Assembly (NCBI RefSeq): GCF_013433315.1
Contig: NZ_WXVV01000021.1
Coordinates: 62,001 to 126,000 of the forward strand
DNA from: Pseudomonas crudilactis
GTDB lineage: Bacteria; Pseudomonadota; Gammaproteobacteria; Pseudomonadales; Pseudomonadaceae
Reading direction: 5' to 3'
DNA: 64,000 nucleotides
Part shown: positions 16,652 to 24,783 of the stretch, piece by piece
How positions within the stretch are numbered: position 1 is the stretch's first letter
Layout of the letters: the number at the start of each line of letters is the position of its first letter
Made by a program: the position numbers and the translations under genes
Notes under the pieces: model-generated
Seen by the model: only the letters and a program-made list of their open reading frames with translations
Told to the model about the DNA's origin: nothing
The model's database searches: none

Positions 16652-17509
16652 ATGTCCAGCGCCAAACTTCGGGCCTTTCTCGCCGTCGCCCGTCACGGCA
16701 GTTTCAGTGCCGGGGCGCGGGCGTCAGGCTTGAGCCAACCGACCCTGACCACGCAAGTGCAAGCCCTTGAGCGTCAGCACAACGTCGAGTTGTTCCATCG
16801 GCGCGGGCGGCGGATCGAGCTTTCCGATGTCGGGCGGCAGTTGCTGCCGATCGCGCAACGGATTGCCTTGCTGGAACTGGAAGCGCACAACCTGCTGCGC
16901 GATTCCGGGCGGCTCGACAGCGGCCAGCTCAAGGTCGGTGCGGTGGGGCCGTTTCATGTGATCGAAATGGTCGACAGTTATTTGCAACAGCATCCGAATA
17001 TTGACGTGTCGATCCGCGTGGGTAACTCGGCACAGGTGCTGTCGGATCTGGAAAACTATGTGACCGACATCGCCGTGCTGGCCGGGCGTCAGGATGATCC
17101 GGCGTTGTGTTCGGTGCGTTATGCGCGGCACGCGATCATCTTGTTTGCGCACCATGAGCATCCACTGGCCCATCGTGGCAGCGTGCGGCTGGAGGAATTG
17201 GAAGGGCAGCGTTTGTTGCAACGCGAACCCGGTTCAACTACCCGATTGGTGTTGGAGCAGGCACTGAATGCGGCGCAGGTCAAACCGCGCATCGCCATGG
17301 AAATCGGCAGTCGCGAGGCACTGCGTGAAGCGGTGGTACGCGGGTTGGGGCTGGGTGTGGTGTCGGAAGCTGAGTTCATTGCCGACCCGAACATCCGCAC
17401 GATCAGAATCGAAGGCGAAGAGCTGTTTACCGAGACGTACCTGTACTGTCTGGCCGAGCGGCGTTCCAGTCGGCTCATCTCATCGTTTTTCGACGCGGCG
17501 CTGAGTTGA
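16652..17509 (+). CDS. LysR-type regulator divergent from phnD
   Basis: 285 aa from the ATG at 16652 (GGAG 7 nt upstream). The helix-turn-helix is FLAVARHGSFSAGARASGLSQPTLTTQVQALE at residues about 9-40, followed by a periplasmic-binding-like effector domain (QLKVGAVGPFHVIEM...; AVVRGLGLGVVSEAEF). It is the second LysR of the island and resembles the one beside phnX, so the two may have arisen by duplication. The divergent layout and the shared palindrome suggest that it controls the phnDCE importer and itself. Confidence 0.87.
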   Translation: MSSAKLRAFLAVARHGSFSAGARASGLSQPTLTTQVQALERQHNVELFHRRGRRIELSDVGRQLLPIAQRIALLELEAHNLLRDSGRLDSGQLKVGAVGPFHVIEMVDSYLQQHPNIDVSIRVGNSAQVLSDLENYVTDIAVLAGRQDDPALCSVRYARHAIILFAHHEHPLAHRGSVRLEELEGQRLLQREPGSTTRLVLEQALNAAQVKPRIAMEIGSREALREAVVRGLGLGVVSEAEFIADPNIRTIRIEGEELFTETYLYCLAERRSSRLISSFFDAALS

Positions 17510-17510
17510 T

Positions 17511-17562
17511 TTGCAATTTTGCTTGAGGCTTGGCTAATATACGATCCATATACACATCGTAT
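17511..17562 (+). promoter_or_regulatory. Promoter with operator-like inverted repeat of the ParD-like/map operon
   Basis: TTGCAA (17511-17516) and TAATAT (17535-17540), 18 nt apart, form a good sigma-70 promoter. An inverted repeat ATACGAT-N10-ATCGTAT (17539-17562) overlaps the -10 and the expected start point. This is the typical place for autorepression by an antitoxin. Confidence 0.65.
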
Positions 17563-17573
17563 CGGATTCATAT

Positions 17574-17801
17574 ATGGGCATCGTAAAGATTTCAGAGGAC
17601 ATGCACGAGAACCTGCGGATCTCCAGCAACGCCCTCAGCCGCTCGATCAACGCGCAGGCCGAGCACTGGATGCGCATCGGCATGCTCGCCGAACTGCACC
17701 CCAACCTCGACCACAGCGCCATTTGCCGCTTGCTGATCCGCGCCGAACAGAACGGCGGGCTGGATCTGCATCAACTGACTCAGGAAGCCGTCAGCGCATG
17801 A
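17574..17801 (+). CDS. ParD-like antitoxin-family protein
   Basis: 75 aa. The sequence (MGIVKISEDMHENLRISSNALSR..., AEHWMRIGMLAELHPNLDHSAICRLLI) fits the ParD-like family: a short beta strand and helices of the ribbon-helix-helix kind, which bind DNA as dimers. There is no clear Shine-Dalgarno before the ATG, and the 5' leader should be under 30 nt. The stop overlaps the start of the methionine aminopeptidase gene (ATGA), so they are translationally coupled. No ParE-like toxin gene is next to it. A DNA-binding repressor of its own operon is the most likely job. Confidence 0.8.
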   Translation: MGIVKISEDMHENLRISSNALSRSINAQAEHWMRIGMLAELHPNLDHSAICRLLIRAEQNGGLDLHQLTQEAVSA

Positions 17802-18589
17802 GAAACCAGATCAAGATCAACACCCCGGCCGACATTGCGCAATCGCGCGCTGCCGGCAAACTCGCCGCTGAAGTGCTGGCGATGCTGGTGCCGCACGTCA
17901 AGGCGGGCGTCACCACTGATCAGCTCGATCAACTGTGCAACGACTACATCGTCAACGTACAGAAAGCCGTGCCGGCCAACGTCGGTTATCACGGCTTTCC
18001 GAAAACCGTCTGCGCCTCGGTCAACGACGTGGTGTGCCACGGCATTCCGTCGGGCACGCCGTTGAAGGATGGCGACATCGTCAACCTCGACATCGCGGTG
18101 ATCAAGGACGGCTGGTTCGGTGATACCAGCCGCATGTATGTGGTGGGTGAAGCGACACCTGAAGCGCAGCACCTGATCAAGACCACTTACGAGGCGATGT
18201 GCGCGGGTATTCGTGTGGTGAAACCGGGCGCGACATTGGGCGATATCGGCCATGCGATCCAGAGCCTGGCGGAGAAGGAAGGCTTCAGCGTCGTGCGCGA
18301 GTACTGCGGGCATGGTATCGGCAAGGTCTATCACGATGAGCCGCAGATTCTGCATTACGGCTTTCCCGATCAGGGCATGAAGCTTAAGGCCGGGATGATT
18401 TTTACTGTGGAGCCGATGCTTAATGCCGGTAAGCGTCATGTGAAAAACATGCCGGATGGCTGGACGGTGCTGACCAAGGATGGGTCGTTGTCGGCGCAGT
18501 GGGAGCATATGGTGGCGGTGACGGAGACCGGGTTTGAAATCCTCACCGCCTGGCCGGATGAAATCGAAGGCTTCCGCGCCATCGTTTGA
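17798..18589 (+). CDS. map: Methionine aminopeptidase type I
   Basis: 263 aa from the ATG at 17798. All metal and catalytic residues of the type I enzyme are in place: H81, D98, D109, H172, E205 and E236, in VCHGIPSG, NLDIAVIKDGWFGDTS, CGHGIG, FTVEPM and WEHMVAVTE. It removes the N-terminal methionine from nascent proteins. The housekeeping Pseudomonas map normally lies by rpsB, so this copy, coupled to the ParD-like gene, is probably an extra paralogue under separate control. The longer in-frame opening at 17519 is an artefact that reads through the antitoxin gene. Confidence 0.92.
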   Translation: MRNQIKINTPADIAQSRAAGKLAAEVLAMLVPHVKAGVTTDQLDQLCNDYIVNVQKAVPANVGYHGFPKTVCASVNDVVCHGIPSGTPLKDGDIVNLDIAVIKDGWFGDTSRMYVVGEATPEAQHLIKTTYEAMCAGIRVVKPGATLGDIGHAIQSLAEKEGFSVVREYCGHGIGKVYHDEPQILHYGFPDQGMKLKAGMIFTVEPMLNAGKRHVKNMPDGWTVLTKDGSLSAQWEHMVAVTETGFEILTAWPDEIEGFRAIV

Positions 18590-18608
18590 TACCGCGTCGA
18601 CTGTTTCT

Positions 18609-18784
18609 CTCACCCTAGCCCTCTCCCAGAGGGAGAGGGGACTGACCGGGTTGTCCAGCGCCTGACATCGACCTGAAAGACTCGCGGTGAATATGGATTC
18701 ACTGCAGCGCTTTCAGGTCGGCGTACTTCTACAATATCCCCCGATCTGCTCCCTCTACCTCTGGGAGAGGGCTGGGGTGAGGGG
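18609..18784. repeat. MITE-like repeat, copy 1
   Basis: About 176 bp. CTCACCCTAGCCCTCTCCC at the left matches, inverted, GGGAGAGGGCTGGGGTGAG at the right. An internal CATCGACCTGAAA / TTTCAGGTCGG pair is shared in part with copies 2 and 3. It fills the gap between map and the convergent ABC ATPase gene. Confidence 0.8.
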
Positions 18785-18810
18785 AACAGATCCAACTGAC
18801 GCCGCAGTTA

Positions 18811-19965
18811 TCAGTGAGCACCCGCAGCTTTGTTGAGGTCGCTTTCAGTCCATTCGGTGTAGACACAGGCGTCGGCAGTAGCCCAGCGCACCTGCACCGG
18901 ATCCCCGGCCTTGAGCGGCATGCCAGCAGCCGACAACGCTTTCACCGTCATTGACGTGCCGCCCGACGTGACCACACTGCACGTCTGGCTCTCACCGAGA
19001 AACAACACTTCCACCACCTTCGCTGAAACCTCATTCCACCCCGACGGCAGCGGTTCGCTGATCGCCTGTGCCACGCTCAACGCCAGTGCCTTTTCCGGCC
19101 GCACCATCAGCAAAACATCCTGATCGGTGTGCAACCCAGCGGTCAGGCGAATCGACAATGACTGTCCTTCAAACGAAGCCGCCGCATTGCCCTGCGCCTT
19201 GAGCTTGAGGAAGTTCGAATTGCCCAGAAACGACGCCACAAACGCATTCGGCGGATTCTGATAAAGGTCATAACCGCTGCCCAATCCCACAATCTTGCCA
19301 TGGCTGAAAATCGCGATGCGTTGCGACAAACGCATGGCTTCTTCCTGGTCGTGGGTCACGTAAACGATGGTGATGCCCAGACGGCGATGCAGTTGGCGCA
19401 ATTCATCCTGCAAATCCTCGCGCAGTTTTTTATCCAGCGCACCGAGCGGTTCGTCCATCAGCAAAATGCGTGGTTCGTAGACCAAGGCGCGGGCGATGGC
19501 GACACGTTGTTGCTGGCCACCCGACAACTGCGAAGGGCGACGATGGGCGAACTGCTCAAGCTGCACCAGTTTCAGCATCGCATCGACACGCTTGTCGCGT
19601 TCAGCCGCCGCGAGTTTGCGAATCGCTAACGGGAAGGCGATGTTGTCGCGCACCGACAGATGCGGGAACAACGAGTAACGCTGGAACACCATGCCGATGT
19701 CACGCTTGTGCGGCGGCACATTCACCAGCGACTGACCGTTGACGAGGATTTCGCCGCTGCTCGGCGTTTCGAATCCGGCGAGCATCGACAGCGTGGTGCT
19801 TTTGCCCGAGCCGCTGGAGCCGAGGAAGGTGAGGAATTCACCGTCCTTGATGTCCAGCGAAATGTTGTCGACGGCGGCAAAGTCGCCGTAGTGCTTGTTC
19901 AGATTGCGCAGGCTGACCAGGGGTTTGTCATTCTGCTGAGAAGCGTCTTTGATCACGGCACTCAT
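18811..19965 (-). CDS. PotA-like ABC transporter ATPase
   Basis: 384 aa. Walker A GSSGSGKS (49-56), signature LSGGQQQRV, Walker B ILLMDEPLGALDKK, then a C-terminal TOBE-type domain (about residues 290-370) as in polyamine, iron and opine importers. AGGAG precedes the ATG. Last gene of a four-gene minus-strand operon whose first gene encodes the binding protein. An operator shared with the downstream catabolic island suggests it imports that island's substrate. Confidence 0.88.
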   Translation of the reverse strand: MSAVIKDASQQNDKPLVSLRNLNKHYGDFAAVDNISLDIKDGEFLTFLGSSGSGKSTTLSMLAGFETPSSGEILVNGQSLVNVPPHKRDIGMVFQRYSLFPHLSVRDNIAFPLAIRKLAAAERDKRVDAMLKLVQLEQFAHRRPSQLSGGQQQRVAIARALVYEPRILLMDEPLGALDKKLREDLQDELRQLHRRLGITIVYVTHDQEEAMRLSQRIAIFSHGKIVGLGSGYDLYQNPPNAFVASFLGNSNFLKLKAQGNAAASFEGQSLSIRLTAGLHTDQDVLLMVRPEKALALSVAQAISEPLPSGWNEVSAKVVEVLFLGESQTCSVVTSGGTSMTVKALSAAGMPLKAGDPVQVRWATADACVYTEWTESDLNKAAGAH

Positions 19966-19981
19966 GTCTTACTCCTGGCGC

Positions 19982-20791
19982 TCAGGCGCTGATTTCGTTG
20001 CGCCGGCGCAGTGCGGCGGCGATGACCATGACCAAAACAGACAAGCCGATCAGCAGCGTCGAAGCGACGGCGATCACTGGCGTCAGGTCCTGGCGCAAGG
20101 TGGTCCACATTTTCACGGGAAGGGTTTGCAGGGTCGGGCTGGCCATCATCACGCTGAGCACCACTTCGTCCCACGAAACCAGGAAGGCGAAGAGGGCGCC
20201 GGCGACCATGCCCGGGCGAATCGCCGGGAATGTCACCTTGAACACCGCTTGCAACCGTGAGGCGCCGCAGATCACCGCCGCGTCTTCAATCGACTGATCG
20301 AACAGCTTCAGCGAGTTGATGATCGAGATGATGGTGAACGGCAGCGCGACGATCACATGGCTGACGACGAAGGCGAACATGGTCCCGGTGTAGCCGAGCT
20401 TGAGGAACAGCGCGTACACCGCCACAGCGATGATCACCAGCGGCACGATCATCGGCAGGGTGAACAGGCCGTAGAGCATTTCTCGGCCGGGAAAACGTCC
20501 GCGCACCAGCGCAAATGCAGTCGGCAAACCGAGGGCGACGGCGCAGATTGTGGTCAGCACGGCGACCTTGAGGCTGGCTGCGGCAGCGCTCATCCAGTCA
20601 GGATTGGAGAAGAACTGGCCGTACCATTTCAGCGTCCAGCCCGGTGGCGGGAACACCAGCCACTGCGAGGAGCCGAACGACAGCAGCACGATGAACACGA
20701 TCGGCAACAGCAGGAACAGAGCGATCAGCCCGGTGGTGGCGTAGAGACCGAAGCGCATGCGCCGGCTCATCGCATTGGGAGTCAGGAGCAT
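19982..20791 (-). CDS. PotC-like ABC permease
   Basis: 269 aa with about six hydrophobic segments. The EAA loop is EDAAVICGASRLQAVFKVTFPAIRPG (residues about 175-200). GAGG precedes the ATG at 20791, only 6 bp after the stop of the other permease. Same operon as the PotA-, PotB- and PotD-like genes. Confidence 0.87.
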   Translation of the reverse strand: MLLTPNAMSRRMRFGLYATTGLIALFLLLPIVFIVLLSFGSSQWLVFPPPGWTLKWYGQFFSNPDWMSAAAASLKVAVLTTICAVALGLPTAFALVRGRFPGREMLYGLFTLPMIVPLVIIAVAVYALFLKLGYTGTMFAFVVSHVIVALPFTIISIINSLKLFDQSIEDAAVICGASRLQAVFKVTFPAIRPGMVAGALFAFLVSWDEVVLSVMMASPTLQTLPVKMWTTLRQDLTPVIAVASTLLIGLSVLVMVIAAALRRRNEISA

Positions 20792-20797
20792 GTCGGC

Positions 20798-21745
20798 TTA
20801 CCTCGCGTTACTGGCGCCAACCGGGGATTCCGGTTGAAGCTTCAGGTAGAAGTAGAACAGCACCAAAGTGATCGCGATCAGCAACGCGGCGCCAGCACTG
20901 GCCAGGCCCCAGTTGAGGAACGATTGCACCTGCTGAATGATGAACTCCGGCAGCATCATGTTCTGCGCCCCGCCGAGCAGCGCTGGGGTCACGTAGTAAC
21001 CGAGCGACATGACGAACACCATCAAGCCACCGGAGGCCAGACCCGGCCGGCACAGCGGCAGGAACACCCGGAAGAAGTTGGTCCACGGACTGGCGCCGCA
21101 GATCGAACCGGCCTGCAGGATCATCGGGTCGATGGCCTGCATGGTCGCCTGCAATGGCAGGACGATGAACGGGATCATGATGTAGCTCATGCCGATCACC
21201 ACGCCGGTGAGGTTGTGCACCATTTCCAGCGGCTGATCGATGATGCCCAGCGCCATCAAGGCCTTGTTGATCACGCCCGACGCTTGCAGCAACACCAGCC
21301 ACGAATAGGTGCGGGCGAGCAGGCTGGTCCACATCGACAGCAGCACGATGTTGAGAATCCAGCGACCCCAGCCGCGCGGCACCAGGGTGATCGCCCAGGC
21401 CAGTGGAAAGCCCAGCAGCAGGCTGAACAGCGTTACCAGCCCAGCCACCGAAAAGGTGTTGAGCAGCACCCGCGCATACGCCGAGTTGGCGAACAACTGT
21501 TCATAGTTGCCAAGACCCGGCACAGGTTCGAGCACGCCGCGCAACAGCAGGCCAATCAACGGCGCGAGAAAGAACAGGCCGATGAACAGCAGCGCCGGGG
21601 CGAGGTTGCCGGCGCCGCGCCAGCGTTGTCTGAGGGACGGGGCTTGCTGCATCGCAACCGCCTGTTTTCCGTGGGCCGAGCCGGCAGCGCTGGTCGCGCT
21701 CCCGGTGGCAGTGGAGGGACGGGACGCGGTGGCCGCCATTTTCAT
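20798..21745 (-). CDS. PotB-like ABC permease
   Basis: 315 aa from the ATG at 21745, which overlaps the stop of the binding-protein gene (ATGA); a start at 21766 would lie inside that gene. The first ~45 residues are rich in Ala, Ser and Thr and predicted cytoplasmic. About six membrane segments follow, with an EAA-type loop SICGASPWTNFFRVFLPLCRPG (residues about 210-232). Confidence 0.87.
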   Translation of the reverse strand: MKMAATASRPSTATGSATSAAGSAHGKQAVAMQQAPSLRQRWRGAGNLAPALLFIGLFFLAPLIGLLLRGVLEPVPGLGNYEQLFANSAYARVLLNTFSVAGLVTLFSLLLGFPLAWAITLVPRGWGRWILNIVLLSMWTSLLARTYSWLVLLQASGVINKALMALGIIDQPLEMVHNLTGVVIGMSYIMIPFIVLPLQATMQAIDPMILQAGSICGASPWTNFFRVFLPLCRPGLASGGLMVFVMSLGYYVTPALLGGAQNMMLPEFIIQQVQSFLNWGLASAGAALLIAITLVLFYFYLKLQPESPVGASNAR

Positions 21746-22767
21746 TTGACCAGCCATTCGTTCCACCGTGTCGCGATGGCCTGGCCGTTTTTGGCCCAGT
21801 ACGCGAAATCAAGAGTGATCTGATCCTTAGCGTAGGCAGTCGGCAGGTTGGGGGCCAGCGTCGAATCCAGACGCTCCACACTGTCGAGGTTGACCGGGGC
21901 GTAGGCGGTCAGGTTGGAGAAGTCGGCCTGGCCTTTGGCGCTGCTGGCGGCGGCGAGAAACTTCATCGCCGCGTCCTTGTTTTTCGAGCCTTTGGGGATG
22001 ACCAGAATGTCGGCCATAACCAGGTTCTGTTTCCAGCTCACGCCGACCGGGGCGCCGTCTTCTTGCAGGGCGTGAATGCGACCGTTCCAGAACTGGCCCA
22101 TGCTCGCTTCACCGGACGCCAGCAGTTGCTGCGACTGCGCGCCGCCGCCCCACCAGACGATGTCTTTCTTGATGGTGTCGAGTTTCTTGAAGGCGCGATC
22201 CAGATCCAGCGGGTAGAGCTTGTCAGCGGCTACGCCATCGGCCAGCAGCGCCAGTTCGAGCACGCCGGGGCTAGGCCATTTATAGAGGGCGCGCTTGCCG
22301 GGGTAGGTTTTGGTGTCGAACAGGGCGCTCCAGTCCTGCGGCTTGTTGGCGCCGAGTTTGCCCTCGTTGTAGCCGAGGACGAAGGAGAAGAAGAACGAGC
22401 CGACGCCGTGATCGCTGACGAAACGCGGGTCGATCTTGTCGCGCTGAATCACTTTGAAATCGAGGGGTTCGAGCAGGCCTTCAGCGGCGGCGCGCAGGGC
22501 GAAGTCGGCTTCGACATCGACCACGTCCCATTGCACGTTGCCGCTCTCGACCATGGCTTTGAGTTTGCCGTAGTCGGTCGGGCCGTCCTGCACGACGGTG
22601 ATGCCGCTGGCCTTGCTGAACGGATCGGCCCAGGCCTGTTTCTGCGCATCCTGGGTGCTTCCGCCCCAGCTGACAAAATTCACGCTTTCGGCAGCCATTG
22701 CAGCCTGGCCGGTGACGCTGAGCAGTCCCGCAAAAAAGATCGCGGTTGCAGCTTTGTTCAACACCAT
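21742..22767 (-). CDS. PotD-like periplasmic binding protein
   Basis: 341 aa from the ATG at 22767 (GAGGGC upstream). A signal peptide of about 24 residues ends QAAMA. The mature protein starts ESVNFVSWGGSTQDAQKQAWADPFSKASGI, typical of the PotD/IdiA-type class (SBP_bac_8-like) that binds polyamines, opines and related small cations. The ligand cannot be read from the sequence. An inverted repeat related to the GntR operator lies 95 bp upstream (22862-22886), linking this importer to the operon at 24.8-30.1 kb. Confidence 0.85.
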   Translation of the reverse strand: MVLNKAATAIFFAGLLSVTGQAAMAAESVNFVSWGGSTQDAQKQAWADPFSKASGITVVQDGPTDYGKLKAMVESGNVQWDVVDVEADFALRAAAEGLLEPLDFKVIQRDKIDPRFVSDHGVGSFFFSFVLGYNEGKLGANKPQDWSALFDTKTYPGKRALYKWPSPGVLELALLADGVAADKLYPLDLDRAFKKLDTIKKDIVWWGGGAQSQQLLASGEASMGQFWNGRIHALQEDGAPVGVSWKQNLVMADILVIPKGSKNKDAAMKFLAAASSAKGQADFSNLTAYAPVNLDSVERLDSTLAPNLPTAYAKDQITLDFAYWAKNGQAIATRWNEWLVK

Positions 22768-22861
22768 TTTTACGCCCTCATTGTTGTGTTTTTGAGCGGG
22801 CTTGCGTTGTTGCCCGCCTATCGGGAGCAGTAGATGGACGTTCTTTGGAGTGTCCGGTCTA

Positions 22862-22886
22862 TGGAATATCATATTATGGTATTCCA
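22862..22886. promoter_or_regulatory. GntR-type operator, site A
   Basis: TGGAATA and TATTCCA form an inverted repeat around 11 nt. On the complement the core reads TGGAATACCATAATAT, 14 of 16 identical to sites B and C. Upstream of the PotD-like gene. Confidence 0.65.
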
Positions 22887-22972
22887 AACTTTGTGCAAGC
22901 ACTTTGCCTTACCGGTTATCTGGAGGCTGATGGTTTTTCACTTGAGAGATGTGTAGAAATTTTAGATCCAGC

Positions 22973-23179
22973 CCCTCACCCCAGCCCTCTCCCAATGGGA
23001 GAGGGGGAAAGGGAGCAGATCTTCATGTCGTTCAAAACCGCGCTCGACTCGGCATTGGAAAGGGAGCCGATCTTTGTGCTGTTCAAAATCTGAGTTCGAC
23101 TCGGTATTTCAGGTCGATGTCTAGTGGGCAAACACCTCGGTCGGCTCCCTCTCCCTCCGGGAGAGGGCTGGGGTGAGGG
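22973..23179. repeat. MITE-like repeat, copy 2
   Basis: About 207 bp, ends CCCTCACCCCAGCCCTCTCC and inverted GGAGAGGGCTGGGGTGAGGG. It shares TTTCAGGTCGATGT, GACTCGGT and ACCTCGGTCGG-type segments with copy 3. It is the longest copy because a TTCAAAA-containing portion occurs twice. Confidence 0.8.
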
Positions 23180-23184
23180 CAGCT

Positions 23185-24294
23185 TTATTCAGTGAACGGA
23201 ATACTTTCGACCACCTCCAGGTCATACCCGGTCAGGCCAGCGTATTTCAGAGGAGGGCCCAGGTGACGCAGCTTGCCCACCCCCAGATTCTGCAAAATCT
23301 GCGCCCCAGTCCCGACCTCCGAATAAATCCGCGATTGCGAACGACTGAACTGCCGCGGCGGCTGCGTCAGTTGCGGCACACGTTCCAGCAACGCCTGCGA
23401 CGATTCATGATTGGCCAGCACCACGACAACCCCATGACCTTCCGCCGCCACCCGTTGCAGCGCCGCCCACAGGGTCCAGTTGGTCGGCCCGCTGTACTCG
23501 GCGCCGACCAGATCGCGCAGCGGATCAATCACATGCACGCGCACCAGCGTCGGCTCCTCACGGCGCAGATCGCCCATGACCATCGCCATGTGCACGCCGC
23601 CCTCGATGCGATCCTCAAAGGTGATCAAGCGGAACGTGCCATGCACCGTCGGCAGCTCCCGTTCGCCAATCCGTTCGATGGTGTGCTCGGTGCTCAGGCG
23701 ATAGTGAATCAGGTCGGCGATGGTGCCGATCTTGATCCCGTGCTTGCGCGCAAACACTTCCAGATCCGGGCGACGGGCCATGGTGCCGTCGTCGTTCATC
23801 ACCTCGACAATCACCGAGGCCGGGGTAAAACCGGCCAATCGAGCCAGATCACAACCGGCTTCGGTATGCCCGGCGCGGGTCAGCACGCCACCGTCCTTGG
23901 CGCGCAACGGGAAGATATGGCCCGGCTGCACCAGGTCTTCCGCGCGGGCATTCGGCGCGACGGCGGCGGCAACCGTGCAGGCGCGATCAGCCGCCGAGAT
24001 GCCGGTGGTCACGCCAACCGCCGCTTCGATCGACACGGTAAACGCGGTGCTGAACACGCTGCCGTTGGCCGGGACCATTTGCTCCAGGCCCAAACGCTGG
24101 CAATGTTCGTCGGTCAGGGTCAGACAGATCAGCCCGCGCGCCTCACGGGCCATGAAGCTGATCGCCTCGGGCGTGCAATGATCGGCGGCCAGCAGCAGGT
24201 CGCCTTCGTTTTCGCGGTCTTCGTCATCGACCAGCAGGACCATTTTGCCGAGACGATAATCTTCGATGATTTCTTCGATGCTGTTGAAGGCCAT
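23185..24294 (-). CDS. ribB: 3,4-dihydroxy-2-butanone 4-phosphate synthase with degenerate GTP cyclohydrolase II domain
   Basis: 369 aa. The N-terminal ~205 residues are a complete RibB domain (MVLLVDDEDRENEGDL acidic loop; RAGHTEAGCDLARLAG). The C-terminal ~160 residues follow the RibA fold, but the zinc-binding cysteine motif is replaced by VRVHVIDPLRDLVGAEYSG, so cyclohydrolase activity is not expected. The gene should supply the four-carbon precursor of riboflavin. It is divergent from a DUF1330 gene across a GntR-type operator, with no FMN riboswitch in the short leader. It is probably an extra copy supplying flavin to the flavin reductase of this island. Confidence 0.87.
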   Translation of the reverse strand: MAFNSIEEIIEDYRLGKMVLLVDDEDRENEGDLLLAADHCTPEAISFMAREARGLICLTLTDEHCQRLGLEQMVPANGSVFSTAFTVSIEAAVGVTTGISAADRACTVAAAVAPNARAEDLVQPGHIFPLRAKDGGVLTRAGHTEAGCDLARLAGFTPASVIVEVMNDDGTMARRPDLEVFARKHGIKIGTIADLIHYRLSTEHTIERIGERELPTVHGTFRLITFEDRIEGGVHMAMVMGDLRREEPTLVRVHVIDPLRDLVGAEYSGPTNWTLWAALQRVAAEGHGVVVVLANHESSQALLERVPQLTQPPRQFSRSQSRIYSEVGTGAQILQNLGVGKLRHLGPPLKYAGLTGYDLEVVESIPFTE

Positions 24295-24325
24295 GCTGGA
24301 CTCTCAGGGTTCGTTGGAAATATAT

Positions 24326-24341
24326 TGGTATACCATAATAC
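24326..24341. promoter_or_regulatory. GntR-type operator, site B
   Basis: TGGTATACCATAATAC: a perfect 10-bp palindrome (TGGTATACCA) followed by TAATAC. All 16 bases are identical to site C. It lies between the divergent ribB-like and DUF1330 genes, 31 bp from one start and 22 bp from the other, so one bound regulator could control both. Confidence 0.75.
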
Positions 24342-24362
24342 AAAATCAACAAAGAGGTCACT

Positions 24363-24659
24363 ATGAAGGCGTACTGGATTGCTCATGTGGATATAGTCGA
24401 TGCCGATCACTACAGCCAATACACCCAGCGCGCGCCGGCGGCGTTTGCCGAGTTTGGCGCGAAGTTTCTGGCCAGGGGCGGGCGCAGCGAATCGATGGAA
24501 GGACGCGAGACGCCGCAGCGCAGCGTGGTGATCGAGTTTGAGAGTTACGAAAAAGCCGTGGCGTGCTACCACTCGGCGGCGTACCAGGAAGCGAAAAGTT
24601 ACCGCGAAGAATGGGCGAGGGCGGAGATCATCATCGTCGAAGGCATCGCCCCAGTTTAA
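24363..24659 (+). CDS. DUF1330 family protein
   Basis: 98 aa. The sequence (MKAYWIAHVDIVDADHYSQYTQRAPAAFAEFGAKFLARGG... VVIEFESYEKAVACYHSAAYQEAKSYR) fits DUF1330, a small dimeric ferredoxin-like fold of unknown function. GAGG lies about 6 nt before the ATG. It is the only plus-strand gene of the island and shares the site B operator with the ribB-like gene. Related small folds include isomerases and monooxygenase-like proteins, but no activity can be assigned. Confidence 0.85.
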   Translation: MKAYWIAHVDIVDADHYSQYTQRAPAAFAEFGAKFLARGGRSESMEGRETPQRSVVIEFESYEKAVACYHSAAYQEAKSYREEWARAEIIIVEGIAPV

Positions 24660-24675
24660 GCAACACCACTACCAC

Positions 24676-24770
24676 CCTGTGGGAGCGAGCTTGCTCGCGA
24701 AGGCGTCGTGTCAGTCGATACACATGTTGAATGTCTGACCGCATTCGCGAGCAAGCTCGCTCCCACAGGG
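24676..24770. repeat. Inverted REP doublet, GTGGGAGCGAGC family
   Basis: CCTGTGGGAGCGAGCTTGC with TCGCGA at the left, and the inverted copy at the right, enclose about 35 bp. It lies between the convergent DUF1330 and NUDIX genes. Confidence 0.9.
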
Positions 24771-24783
24771 GGATAGGCAATCT

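Noticed and set aside
17519..18589. A longer methionine aminopeptidase starting at 17519
   Set aside because: The extra 93 residues are the ParD-like gene read in another frame; the proper start with ATGA coupling is at 17798.
20357..21823. 488-codon plus-strand frame opposite the two permease genes
   Set aside because: Rich in His, Gln and Arg with no domain; it crosses two well-supported genes.
24295..24325. FMN riboswitch upstream of the ribB-like gene
   Set aside because: The gap to the divergent gene is under 70 bp and lacks all conserved FMN-aptamer segments.
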